A stretch of DNA of 22,500 nt, taken from positions 1 through 22,500 of the forward strand of contig NZ_CP136856.1 in the NCBI RefSeq assembly GCF_033807535.1, in the 5' to 3' direction. The position numbers were made by a program, and so were the translations under genes. The notes beneath the pieces are model-generated. The model did no database searches. It saw only the letters and a program-made list of their open reading frames with translations, and was not told where the DNA came from. This document shows, one piece after another, positions 14,901 through 22,292 of the stretch. The stretch's first letter is position 1. The number at the start of each line of letters is the position of its first letter. The DNA is from Oceanisphaera sp. IT1-181. Its GTDB lineage: Bacteria; Pseudomonadota; Gammaproteobacteria; Enterobacterales; Aeromonadaceae.

Positions 14901-15825
14901 ATGGCTGCAAGGCGCCCAATAGCGACATCCATAAGGGTAATACCGCCATCGCTAGCAGTGTTTGGCCGGTGATCACGGCGGCCATCAGTGGCGCGTTACC
15001 GCCCATCTGCCGAGCCAGTATATAGGATGAAGTCGCGGTAGGCAGGGCGGTAAAGAGCACCACGACTCCCAGCTCTACTTCTTGCAGTCCCAGCAAACAA
15101 CCCGCCGTCAGTGCCAGTAACGGCAGCAGGCCGAACTTGATGGTGCATGCCTGCCAGAACGCGGCTCCGGTGCCGCGCAGCGCCTTGAGCTGTAACGCGA
15201 CACCCACAGTAATCAATCCCAGCGGCAAGGCGGCCTGACCGGCCAAGGCCAGGGTGTCCCGACTCCAACCGGGCAGCCCTACACCAGAGACATTGAGTGC
15301 TATGCCGATGATACAGCCAAGCAGCAAGGGGTTTTTAGCCAGCGCCTGCATGGCACCCCAGAGCCCAGATTGGCCACTGTCGCCACAGCCGATAAACATC
15401 AGCACGCAGAGGACATTGACCAGGGGTACCATGATGGCAATGGCTACGGCGGCGGCGGTAATGCCGGCTTCGCCATACAGGGCGGCGGCTCCGGCCAGGC
15501 CCACATAGGTATTAAAGCGTAGGGCGCCCTGAAACACCGAGCTGAAGGAAGGCAGATCCAGCCCGAGCCGGTTGCGAAACAGCCAGAGCCCGGCGGCCAG
15601 CAGTATGAGCAGGCCAGACAGCAGGCTGATCATGCCGCCAAAGGCCACCTGACCGAAGTCGGCCGTGGCCAGGGTGCTGATCAGCATGGCTGGAAACAGC
15701 AGAAAATAGATAAAGCGCTCGGCACCATGCCAGAACTGAGGTTCGGGAAAACGCAGTCGCTTGAGCACCACGCCGGTGAGAATTAGCAGAAACAGGGGGC
15801 CGAGTGCATTGCTGACAGTGAGCAT
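14899..15825 (-). CDS. AEC (auxin efflux carrier) family transporter
   Basis: The product is a very hydrophobic 308-residue protein of the AEC/membrane-transport family, related in bacteria to YfdV and malonate carriers. It has about ten membrane segments in two halves, split by a short polar region around GCGDSGQSG. Typical features are RFIYFLLFPAMLISTLA in the first half and LPLGLITVGVAL plus ALPTATSSYILARQMGG in the second. I chose the ATG at 15825 because AAGGA lies 5 bases upstream; a TTG extension to 15840 has no such site. Substrate cannot be told from sequence. Three 60-base samples contain 57-70% GC, against 53% in a sample of fadB, so it is more GC-rich than its neighbours and may be a more recent arrival. 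tusA lies behind it in the same direction, 77 bases apart. Confidence 0.85.
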   Translation of the reverse strand: MLTVSNALGPLFLLILTGVVLKRLRFPEPQFWHGAERFIYFLLFPAMLISTLATADFGQVAFGGMISLLSGLLILLAAGLWLFRNRLGLDLPSFSSVFQGALRFNTYVGLAGAAALYGEAGITAAAVAIAIMVPLVNVLCVLMFIGCGDSGQSGLWGAMQALAKNPLLLGCIIGIALNVSGVGLPGWSRDTLALAGQAALPLGLITVGVALQLKALRGTGAAFWQACTIKFGLLPLLALTAGCLLGLQEVELGVVVLFTALPTATSSYILARQMGGNAPLMAAVITGQTLLAMAVLPLWMSLLGALQP

Positions 15826-15901
15826 GGGTATCCTTACCAAACGGGAACTGGCGGCCAGTATACCTACAGAGGCGGGGGCGTCATATCGACGGCCCCGTGA
15901 T

Positions 15902-16147
15902 TCAATTGCCTTTCTGGATCAAAAACTGGTAGGGCAGTTGTTCTATTTGGCTAGATAGCAGGGCGTGATCCATAAACTGACAAAAGCTAGGAATATCTCG
16001 GGCGGTCGAGGGATCGTCGGCGGTGATCAGCAAGGTTTCACCCGCCTGCATGCCGCGCACTTGTTTGCGCACCATCATCACCGGTTCTGGGCAACGCAAG
16101 CCCATGGCATCTAAATTATGCTGAGCATCGAGAATAGCAGTGGTCAT
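15902..16147 (-). CDS. tusA: Sulfur carrier protein TusA
   Basis: TusA accepts persulfide sulfur from IscS and passes it to TusBCD for 2-thiouridine formation in tRNA wobble positions; it also feeds molybdenum-cofactor pathways. The product has 81 residues, exactly the E. coli length. It shows LDAMGLRCPEPVMMVRKQVR with the acceptor cysteine Cys19 in the family CPxP motif, then GETLLITADDPSTARDIPSFC and the C-terminal YQFLIQKGN. AAGG lies about 10 bases before the ATG. The upstream 340 bases are a repeat cluster (16148-16488) shared with the 3' end of fadA. Confidence 0.96.
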   Translation of the reverse strand: MTTAILDAQHNLDAMGLRCPEPVMMVRKQVRGMQAGETLLITADDPSTARDIPSFCQFMDHALLSSQIEQLPYQFLIQKGN

Positions 16148-16241
16148 TAGCTGATTACCTTGAAATTACAGACTTAAACATCGGGTCTTAAAGTAGGCTG
16201 ACTATTTTAAAGCTGTTGAAATAATGGTCAACCGGAAAATC

Positions 16242-16269
16242 CGTGAGGGGTGAAGTGTAAAGAGTGAGG
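16242..16269 (-). repeat. Array of four 7-base units upstream of tusA
   Basis: On the minus strand four perfectly phased heptamers read CCTCACT, CTTTACA, CTTCACC and CCTCACG. A shorter related pair, CTTCACA and CCTCACA, is at 16470-16483 on the plus strand, next to the fadA stop codon. Confidence 0.6.
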
Positions 16270-16300
16270 AGAGGTACAAGCAGACAAACATAGTACCGAG

Positions 16301-16324
16301 TTGTAGGGTCGAATTTATTCGACC
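16301..16324 (+). repeat. TTGTAG-type hairpin repeat, copy D (single hairpin)
   Basis: TTGTAG is followed by the perfect stem GGTCGAA, loop TTTA, TTCGACC (16307-16324). It has the same lead and loop as copies A-C, but arm bases GGTC/GACC replace GGCC/GGCC or TGCC/GGCA. The second hairpin of copies A and B is absent. Confidence 0.65.
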
Positions 16325-16350
16325 AAGAATAACCTAGTTATGAAAGCCTT

Positions 16351-16422
16351 AAGAGCGAGATCCTGATTTTCATCAGGAAGACGGCTTAAGTGCGAGATCC
16401 TGACGTTCGTCAGGATGACGGC
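16351..16422 (+). repeat. Two REP-like hairpins in a 37-base tandem
   Basis: Two direct copies start at 16351 and 16388. Each has AAG, GCGAGA, a stem and GACGGC. Stem 1 is TCCTGAT, TTTC, ATCAGGA (16361-16378); stem 2 is TCCTGAC, GTTC, GTCAGGA (16398-16415). The last stem pair is T-A in one and C-G in the other, so pairing is kept. The family is the same as at 7441-7502, where it occurs head to head. Confidence 0.7.
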
Positions 16423-16458
16423 AAAAAAAGACACCAAGCTATTAGGCTTGGTGTCTTT
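16423..16458 (-). terminator. Rho-independent terminator of the fadB-fadA operon
   Basis: On the minus strand a 13-base-pair stem (16446-16458 with 16427-16439; core GACACCAAGC) is followed by a run of seven T. It lies 31 bases beyond the fadA stop. Confidence 0.85.
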
Positions 16459-16488
16459 ATCTTCATTCACTTCACACCTCACACACAG

Positions 16489-17664
16489 TTACACCCGCTC
16501 AAATACGGTTGCTATGCCTTGGCCGAGGCCGATGCACATGGTCGCGACACCAAAGGTAGCGTCTTTATTCTCCATCAGGTTTAACAGCGTGGTGGAAATA
16601 CGTGCCCCTGAGCAGCCTAGTGGATGGCCCAGTGCAATGGCGCCGCCGTTAAGGTTCACTTTGTCGTCTACTACATCCAACAAGCCTAACTCTTTTAAGA
16701 CCGGTATAGATTGGGCGGCAAAGGCTTCGTTCAGCTCAAACAAATCAATGTCAGCAATCGACAAGCCGGCGCGCTTGAGGGCCTTGTGTACTGCTGGCAC
16801 CGGACCATAACCCATAATGGCTGGGTCACAACCCGCCACCGCCATGGCGCGAATGCGCGCCCGAGGCTTAAGGCCTAAGGCTTTGGCTTTAGCGGCCGAC
16901 ATCACCAACATGGCCGCAGCCCCATCTGATAACGCCGAGGAAGTACCGGCGGTAACGCTGCCGTTTACCGGATCAAATACCGGCCGTAATTTAGCTAAAG
17001 ACTCCAAGCTGGTCTCGGGGCGAATTACTTCGTCTGTCTCAAACAAGGTCAGACTGCCATCGGCACTGTGGCCGTTAGTGGGCAAGATTTCATTGGCGAA
17101 GCGCCCAGCGAGCGTCGCTTCATGGGCTCTTTGGTGGGAGCGTACGGCAAAGGCGTCTTGTTGCTCTCGGCTGACGTGATACATGCGACCGAGCATTTCG
17201 GCGGTCAGGCCCATCATGCCCGAGGCTTTAGCTACGTTAAGTGCCAATTTAGGATGAAAATCCACGCCGTGGTTCATGGGTACATGCCCCATGTGCTCCA
17301 CGCCGCCAATCATAAATACCTCGCCGTCGCCGACCATAATGGCGCGACTGGCATCGTGCAGTGCTTGCATTGAGGAGCCACACAAGCGGTTCACGGTGAC
17401 GGCGGCCACTTGCTTGGGCAGGCCAGCCAGCAGTACTGCGTTACGCGCGATATTAAAGCCCTGCTCCAGAGTTTGTTGAACACAGCCCCAATAAATATCT
17501 TCGATATCAGTGGCCGCCAAGGCGGGATTTCTGGCGAGCAAGCCCTGCATCAGGTGCGCCGATAAATCTTCGGCTCGTACGTGGCGAAAAGCGCCACCCT
17601 TAGAGCGACCCATAGGGGTACGTATGCAGTCGACAATCACGACTTCGTTTAATGCCTTATTCAT
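16489..17664 (-). CDS. fadA: 3-ketoacyl-CoA thiolase FadA
   Basis: FadA is the beta subunit of the fatty-acid oxidation complex and cleaves 3-ketoacyl-CoA to acetyl-CoA and a shortened acyl-CoA. From the ATG at 17664 (MNKALNEVVIVDCIRTPMGR) it has 391 residues (387 in E. coli). Thiolase active-site residues are all present: Cys95 in NRLCGSSMQAL, His347 in GGAIALGHPLGCSGAR and Cys377 in CIGLGQG. The preferred start has GGAGA 6 bases upstream; an in-frame extension to 17730 would run through fadB and is rejected. The first 8 bases overlap the end of fadB (fadB stop TAA at 17657-17659), which suggests translational coupling and fixed subunit stoichiometry. A strong terminator follows. Confidence 0.97.
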   Translation of the reverse strand: MNKALNEVVIVDCIRTPMGRSKGGAFRHVRAEDLSAHLMQGLLARNPALAATDIEDIYWGCVQQTLEQGFNIARNAVLLAGLPKQVAAVTVNRLCGSSMQALHDASRAIMVGDGEVFMIGGVEHMGHVPMNHGVDFHPKLALNVAKASGMMGLTAEMLGRMYHVSREQQDAFAVRSHQRAHEATLAGRFANEILPTNGHSADGSLTLFETDEVIRPETSLESLAKLRPVFDPVNGSVTAGTSSALSDGAAAMLVMSAAKAKALGLKPRARIRAMAVAGCDPAIMGYGPVPAVHKALKRAGLSIADIDLFELNEAFAAQSIPVLKELGLLDVVDDKVNLNGGAIALGHPLGCSGARISTTLLNLMENKDATFGVATMCIGLGQGIATVFERV

Positions 17665-19828
17665 GTTTTGTCTCCTGCGCCACTGAGTAGAAGCTTTGGT
17701 TGTTTGCCGCCATTTGGCGCAAACCCTCACTCACCTGATAAAGCGGGCCTAGGTGGGCGAACTTATCGGCCAATGCCACATAGGCGCTCAAGCCCATATT
17801 ATCGAGGTAACGGAACACGCCGCCGTGGAAAGGCGGAAAGCCGATGCCATACACCAGCGCCATATCGGCTTCTGCCGGCGAGCCGATAATGCCTTCTTCT
17901 AGGCAGAGCACCACTTCGTTAATCATGGGGATCATCATGCGCGCGATAATATCGTCATCGCTCAGCTCCACCGCTTTACCGGCCACTTCGGCTAATAGCT
18001 GATAACTCTCAGGATCTGCGTCTTTCTGCAGTTTGCCTTTGTGGTCTTCACTATAAAGATAAAAACCTTTGCCATTCTTCTGGCCAAAGCGCTGCTGTTC
18101 ATACATGACATCAATGGCATCTTTGCCCGACTTGCTCATGCGCTCTGGAAAGCCGTCGGCCATCACCGTCGCCGCATGGTGGCAGGTATCTATGCCTACT
18201 ACATCCAACAAGTACGCAGGACCCATGGGCCAGCCGAACTTTTTCTCCATTACTTTATCGACGGCTACAAAGTCGGCACCATCGGCCACTAACTGGGTAA
18301 AACCAAAGAAATAGGGAAACAGTACGCGGTTGACGAAAAAGCCCGGGCAGTCGTTGACCACAATCGGCGACTTACCCATAGCGGCCGCGTAGGCCACCAC
18401 TTTATTAATGGTATCGTCGGAGGTGTGCTCGCCACGAATAATTTCCACCAATGGCATGCGGTGCACTGGATTAAAGAAGTGCATGCCGCAAAAGCGCTCA
18501 GGGTGCTTAAGGTTTTTAGCCAGAGCCGATATAGGAATGGTCGAGGTATTAGAGGCAATCACCGTATCTTTGCCCACTGCGGCTTCCACCTCTGCCAACA
18601 CTTGGCCTTTGATTTTAGGGTTTTCGACCACGGCTTCTACCACTGTATCGACGCCTTGCAAGCCGTCGTAGCTCAGCGTGGGCGTAATACTGGCCAGCAC
18701 GTGTGCCAATTTTTTGCCATCAATGCGACCACGCTCTAGCTGCTTATTCAGCAACTTGGCCGCTTCGGTCATGCCAAGCTGCAGTGCCTGGTCATTGATG
18801 TCTTTCATGATTGCCGGTATGCCACGAGATGCCGACTGATAAGCGATACCGCCGCCCATAATACCGGCACCGAGCACGGCGGCCTTCTTGGTGGGTGGGG
18901 CAGCCTTGGCCGCCTGCTTGGCTTTGCCTTTAATAAATTGATCGTTGAGGAAGATACCGACCAAGGCGCGGGCCACTGAGGTTTGGGTGAGCTTAATAAA
19001 GTTCTGTTGTTCAAGTTTCAGCGCTTCATCGCGTGCTAGACCTGCCGCCGCGGCTATGGTCTTTACGGCGAGCAAGGGCGCAGGATAATGCGGACCCGCC
19101 TTGGCGGAGACCATGCCTTTAGCAGTGTTAAAGCTCATGGCGGCTTCGAGTTTATCTAGCGTTAATGGTGCGGTTTTTTGGCCGCGCCTTGCTTGCCAGT
19201 CTTGCTTACCGGCAGCTGCATCTTTTAATAATTGGATGGCCGAGGCTTCGAGCTGTTCGGTCTCAACTATTGCGTCCAGCACACCTAACGTTAAGCACGC
19301 ATCTGCTTTATGGTCTTTGCCGGTAGTGATCCACTCCATGGCGTTATCGGCGCCGATTAAGCGAGGCAGTCGTACCGTACCGCCAAAGCCTGGCATGATG
19401 CCGAGCGTGGTTTCTGGCAGGCCGATGCGTGCACTGACGTCACCGATGCGAAAATCAGTAGACAGCGCGCACTCACAACCGCCGCCCAGTGCGTAGCCGC
19501 GGATCACCGAGACGGTGGGGTAGGGTAGGTCTTCGATGCGGTTAAAGATGCGATTTGCTTGGGATAGCCAGTCGTCTAAGGTGGCTGGTGGTAGGTCGAA
19601 CATGCTTAAGAATTCGGTAATATCGGCGCCCACAATAAAAGCGTCTTTATTACTGGTCAGCATTAGGCCCGTGATACCTGAGCTTTGCTCTAATGCGCTG
19701 ACCGCTGCTTCCAGTGAGGCTAAGGTATTGCGGTCTAGTTTGTTAACGCTGCCTTTATTAGCAAAACAGAGTTTAGCAATTCCGTCTGCCAGCAATGTTA
19801 TTGAGAGGGCTTCGCCTTGGTAGATCAT
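17657..19828 (-). CDS. fadB: Fatty-acid oxidation complex alpha subunit FadB
   Basis: FadB carries enoyl-CoA hydratase, delta3-delta2-enoyl-CoA isomerase, 3-hydroxybutyryl-CoA epimerase and L-3-hydroxyacyl-CoA dehydrogenase activities of beta-oxidation. I use the second ATG (MIYQGEALSI, 19828; 723 residues) because GGAGA is 7 bases upstream, whereas the first ATG at 19834 is only 1 base from it; this also aligns with the E. coli N terminus (729 residues). The crotonase domain has GADITEF, GYALGGGCE with Glu119 and GLPETTLGIMPGFGG with Glu139, the two catalytic glutamates. The dehydrogenase domain has the NAD motif GAGIMGGGIAYQS, SNTSTIPI and HFFNPVHRMPLVEI with the catalytic His. The end shows GFPPFHGG. 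It forms an operon with fadA. Confidence 0.97.
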   Translation of the reverse strand: MIYQGEALSITLLADGIAKLCFANKGSVNKLDRNTLASLEAAVSALEQSSGITGLMLTSNKDAFIVGADITEFLSMFDLPPATLDDWLSQANRIFNRIEDLPYPTVSVIRGYALGGGCECALSTDFRIGDVSARIGLPETTLGIMPGFGGTVRLPRLIGADNAMEWITTGKDHKADACLTLGVLDAIVETEQLEASAIQLLKDAAAGKQDWQARRGQKTAPLTLDKLEAAMSFNTAKGMVSAKAGPHYPAPLLAVKTIAAAAGLARDEALKLEQQNFIKLTQTSVARALVGIFLNDQFIKGKAKQAAKAAPPTKKAAVLGAGIMGGGIAYQSASRGIPAIMKDINDQALQLGMTEAAKLLNKQLERGRIDGKKLAHVLASITPTLSYDGLQGVDTVVEAVVENPKIKGQVLAEVEAAVGKDTVIASNTSTIPISALAKNLKHPERFCGMHFFNPVHRMPLVEIIRGEHTSDDTINKVVAYAAAMGKSPIVVNDCPGFFVNRVLFPYFFGFTQLVADGADFVAVDKVMEKKFGWPMGPAYLLDVVGIDTCHHAATVMADGFPERMSKSGKDAIDVMYEQQRFGQKNGKGFYLYSEDHKGKLQKDADPESYQLLAEVAGKAVELSDDDIIARMMIPMINEVVLCLEEGIIGSPAEADMALVYGIGFPPFHGGVFRYLDNMGLSAYVALADKFAHLGPLYQVSEGLRQMAANNQSFYSVAQETKHE

Positions 19829-19847
19829 TCCCATGTCTCCTTGGTTG

Positions 19848-19865
19848 CTAGGGAAAACTCCCTAG
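19848..19865 (-). promoter_or_regulatory. Hairpin or palindrome just upstream of the fadB ribosome site
   Basis: CTAGGGA and TCCCTAG form a perfect 7-base-pair inverted repeat around 4 bases. It lies about 8 bases upstream of the fadB Shine-Dalgarno sequence, so it would be a stem in the leader RNA or an operator. It has no T tract and does not resemble a terminator. Confidence 0.4.
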
Positions 19866-19893
19866 TGCTGCCATTGTTTGTCTATAAAAGGTC

Positions 19894-19924
19894 TATATAG
19901 AAAGTGTATATAGAGGGTATATAG
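19894..19924 (-). repeat. Three TATATAG direct repeats upstream of fadB
   Basis: TATATAG begins at 19894, 19907 and 19918 (plus-strand reading), at spacings of 13 and 11 bases, about one helical turn. On the fadB strand they read CTATATA. They could be alternative -10 elements or binding sites for a repeated regulator. Confidence 0.45.
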
Positions 19925-19943
19925 AAAGGGCAGAGATAGAATT

Positions 19944-19995
19944 ACTATGAACAGAAAAACAACAGACTTCAATCGCTAATTTAAACAAACGTTTT
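19944..19995 (-). promoter_or_regulatory. Candidate fadB promoter with an adjacent AAACGTTT palindrome
   Basis: On the minus strand TTGAAG (19967-19972) and CATAGT (19944-19949) are 17 bases apart, a weak sigma-70 arrangement. Just upstream of it, CAAACGTTTT (19986-19995) contains the 8-base palindrome AAACGTTT, which resembles the CAAAC/GTTTG arms reported for PsrA-type fatty-acid repressors. No FadR-type CTGGT/ACCAG site is visible. Function is inference only. Confidence 0.3.
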
Positions 19996-20112
19996 AATTG
20001 TGTGATGGGTCTGTTAACGGCAAAAAATCTGCGGCTTGATTGCGCAAAAGATGACAAGCCGACGCTATTCAGCAACAATGTTGCGCTATTTTTTATCGCC
20101 TTAATTTAGATA

Positions 20113-20130
20113 CTAATATCTCAATATTAG
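20113..20130 (+). promoter_or_regulatory. Inverted repeat upstream of yigZ
   Basis: CTAATAT, CTCA, ATATTAG form a perfect 7-base inverted repeat 43 bases before the yigZ start. It is AT-rich and operator-like, in the divergent region between fadB and yigZ. The rest of 19996-20172 holds nothing else I can identify. Confidence 0.35.
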
Positions 20131-20172
20131 GCGGATTTCCTGAACTGAGAGTCTGACTTGGGAGTAAGTAGC

Positions 20173-20802
20173 GTGAATATGTCTCCCTACCTGATCCCTG
20201 CCGCATCCTTAGTGTGGGAGCAGGAGATTAAAAAAAGCCGTTTCATTGCTTATATAGGTCACACTGCGACACCCGAAGAGGGCAAAGCGTTTGTAGATGC
20301 CATTCGTGCTAAAGAGCCCGCGGCGCGCCATCATTGCTGGGCATTTGTGGCGGGCCAGCCCACAGATTCACGAGTATTGGGCTTTAGTGATGACGGCGAG
20401 CCGTCGGGCACCGCCGGTAAGCCGATGCTGGCGCAATTACAAGGCTCGAATATTGGCGAGATTACCGCCGTGGTGGTGCGCTATTTTGGCGGTATCAAAC
20501 TGGGTACTGGCGGGTTAGTGCGTGCCTACGGCGGCACTTTGTCGATGGCATTGGCAGAATTAGCGCTGACCGAGCGACGAATTTTTTCTGAGCTGAGCAT
20601 TAAGCTGCAGTACGCTGAAATGCCGATAGTGGAGTTTTTGCTCGCGGAATTTAAAGGCCATTGGCAAACTGTGGAATACGGCGCCGAGATCTGCGGCGTG
20701 TTGGCAGTAGATAGTCGTGATGTGCCAGATTTTTGTGCTCAATTGCTGGATCGTAGCCAAGGAAGAGTCGTTGCCACGCCGTTAGAACTGGGCGCGGTCT
20801 GA
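20173..20802 (+). CDS. yigZ: YigZ, IMPACT/UPF0029 family protein
   Basis: This family is related to eukaryotic IMPACT; the biochemical role in bacteria is not settled. I choose the GTG at 20173 (read as MNMSPYLIPA), 209 residues, because GGAG (20161-20164) is 8 bases upstream; ATG 20179 is the alternative, and a TTG at 20158 overlaps the Shine-Dalgarno site. E. coli YigZ has 204 residues. The N-terminal Impact domain shows EIKKSRFIAYIGHT, ARHHCWAFV, LGFSDDGEPSGTAGKPMLAQL and the signature EITAVVVRYFGGIKLGTGGL; a DUF1949-type C-terminal domain follows. trkH starts 23 bases later. In E. coli yigZ, trkH and hemG are also adjacent, and pepQ sits between fadB and yigZ; pepQ is absent here. Confidence 0.92.
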   Translation: MNMSPYLIPAASLVWEQEIKKSRFIAYIGHTATPEEGKAFVDAIRAKEPAARHHCWAFVAGQPTDSRVLGFSDDGEPSGTAGKPMLAQLQGSNIGEITAVVVRYFGGIKLGTGGLVRAYGGTLSMALAELALTERRIFSELSIKLQYAEMPIVEFLLAEFKGHWQTVEYGAEICGVLAVDSRDVPDFCAQLLDRSQGRVVATPLELGAV

Positions 20803-20825
20803 GTCATTAGTGTATTGGAAGTACC

Positions 20826-22283
20826 ATGCATATTCGCACCATCATTCGCATCGTCGGTATTTTAGTCGCGCTATTTAGTGTGACTATGTTGGCACCGGCC
20901 CTAGTGGCTTACATCTATCGAGATGGTGCTGGCCTCGATTTTTTTAGTGCCTTCGTGATCTGCTTAATTTTAGGTCTCATATTATGGTTCCCAAATCGTA
21001 CTCATAGCCAAGAGCTGAGGTCTAAAGAAGGCTTCTTGATTGTGGTGTTGTTTTGGACGGTGCTGGGCAGCGTAGCCGCCATTCCTTTTATGTTGAGTAA
21101 TGAGCTCGACATGTCGGTGGCAGAGGCCTTTTTTGAAGCCTTCTCCGGCCTCACCACCACAGGTGCCACTGTTATAAGTGGGCTCGACTCTTTACCTAAG
21201 GCAATCTTGTTCTATCGCCAAATGCTGCAGTGGTTAGGCGGCATGGGCATTATCGTATTGGCGGTGGCCATCTTGCCGATCTTGGGTATCGGTGGCATGC
21301 AGTTGTTTCGTGCCGAAATACCAGGGCCCGTTAAAGACAACAAGGTAGCACCGCGCATCGCCGAAACCGCCAAAACCCTGTGGTACATCTATCTAGTACT
21401 GACTATCTCTTGCACCTTGCTGTTGTGGCTGGCAGGGATGAATATGTTTGACGCTATCTGTCATGCGTTTTCTACCATCGCTATCGGCGGCTTCTCTACT
21501 TACGATGCCAGCGTCGGCCATTTCGATAGCCCCATGATCAATATGATAATCGTGGTGTTCTTATTAATAGCCGGCGTTAACTTCAGTTTACACTTTGCCG
21601 CCTTCGCCAATCGTGGTTTGCGCTTATCCGTGTATCGCTTTGATCCTGAAGTGAAGTTCTTTTTAGGCGTACAAATCGTACTAACGCTAATTTGTATGTC
21701 GGTCTTACTCGCTCACCAAGTGTATAGCGATCCTTGGCAAGCTTTAGACCAAGCCTTGTTTCAGTCGGTATCCATTGCCACCACGGCCGGTTTTAGCACT
21801 ACAGGCTTTGCCCAATGGCCGTTATTTTTGCCGGTATTGCTGATGATGGCTTCCTTTATCGGCGGTTGTGCAGGCAGTACCGGTGGCGGCATGAAAGTGG
21901 TGCGTATCATGTTGCTCAACCTGCAGGGCATGCGGGAATTAAAGCGCTTGATCCACCCCAGAGCCGTTTATCGGATTAAGCTTGGCAATAAAGCATTAGC
22001 TGATAAAGTGGTGGAAGCCATATGGGGATTTTTTGCCGCCTATGCCTTGGTGTTTGTACTGTGCATGCTGGCGCTACTGGCGACCGGCATGGATGAATTA
22101 ACGGCCTTTACCGCAGTCGCTGCCACGCTGAACAACTTAGGTCCGGGTTTAGGAGAGGTTGCCGCTAACTTTGGCACCACCTCTGAAGCCGCCAAGTGGA
22201 TCATGATATTGGCCATGTTGTTTGGGCGTCTTGAAATATTTACCTTGCTAGTACTGTTTACGCCAGCATTTTGGCGTAGCTAA
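20826..22283 (+). CDS. trkH: Trk-system potassium uptake protein TrkH
   Basis: TrkH is the inner-membrane potassium channel subunit that works with the NAD/nucleotide-binding regulator TrkA. The 485-residue product (483 in E. coli) has the four repeated M1-P-M2 units of the TrkH/KtrB family. The four filter segments are visible: TTTGAT (110-115), IGGFS (220-224), TAGFS (320-324) and NLGPG (437-441). The intramembrane loop region GGCAGSTGGGMK (346-357) that gates the pore is intact, and FGRLEIFTLLVLFTPAFW ends the protein. GGAAG is 4 bases before the ATG. trkA is not in the window, which is usual because it is normally elsewhere. hemG follows 9 bases after the stop, so yigZ-trkH-hemG is probably one transcript. 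Confidence 0.96.
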   Translation: MHIRTIIRIVGILVALFSVTMLAPALVAYIYRDGAGLDFFSAFVICLILGLILWFPNRTHSQELRSKEGFLIVVLFWTVLGSVAAIPFMLSNELDMSVAEAFFEAFSGLTTTGATVISGLDSLPKAILFYRQMLQWLGGMGIIVLAVAILPILGIGGMQLFRAEIPGPVKDNKVAPRIAETAKTLWYIYLVLTISCTLLLWLAGMNMFDAICHAFSTIAIGGFSTYDASVGHFDSPMINMIIVVFLLIAGVNFSLHFAAFANRGLRLSVYRFDPEVKFFLGVQIVLTLICMSVLLAHQVYSDPWQALDQALFQSVSIATTAGFSTTGFAQWPLFLPVLLMMASFIGGCAGSTGGGMKVVRIMLLNLQGMRELKRLIHPRAVYRIKLGNKALADKVVEAIWGFFAAYALVFVLCMLALLATGMDELTAFTAVAATLNNLGPGLGEVAANFGTTSEAAKWIMILAMLFGRLEIFTLLVLFTPAFWRS

Positions 22284-22292
22284 GAGGAGTCT

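Noticed and set aside
16351..16422. 37-base tandem repeat considered as a CRISPR array
   Set aside because: Only two units, no spacers between them (the repeat is contiguous), and each unit is a self-complementary hairpin; no cas genes nearby.
17665..17730. Upstream extension of fadA
   Set aside because: The extra 22 residues lie entirely within fadB; the ATG at 17664 has a good Shine-Dalgarno site and gives the family length.
19829..19990. FadR operator upstream of fadB
   Set aside because: No CTGGT-N-ACCAG-like sequence was found on either strand in this interval.
19893..20078. Minus-strand reading frame of 61 codons upstream of fadB
   Set aside because: It runs through the TATATAG repeats and promoter-like DNA, has no family resemblance and no convincing ribosome site.
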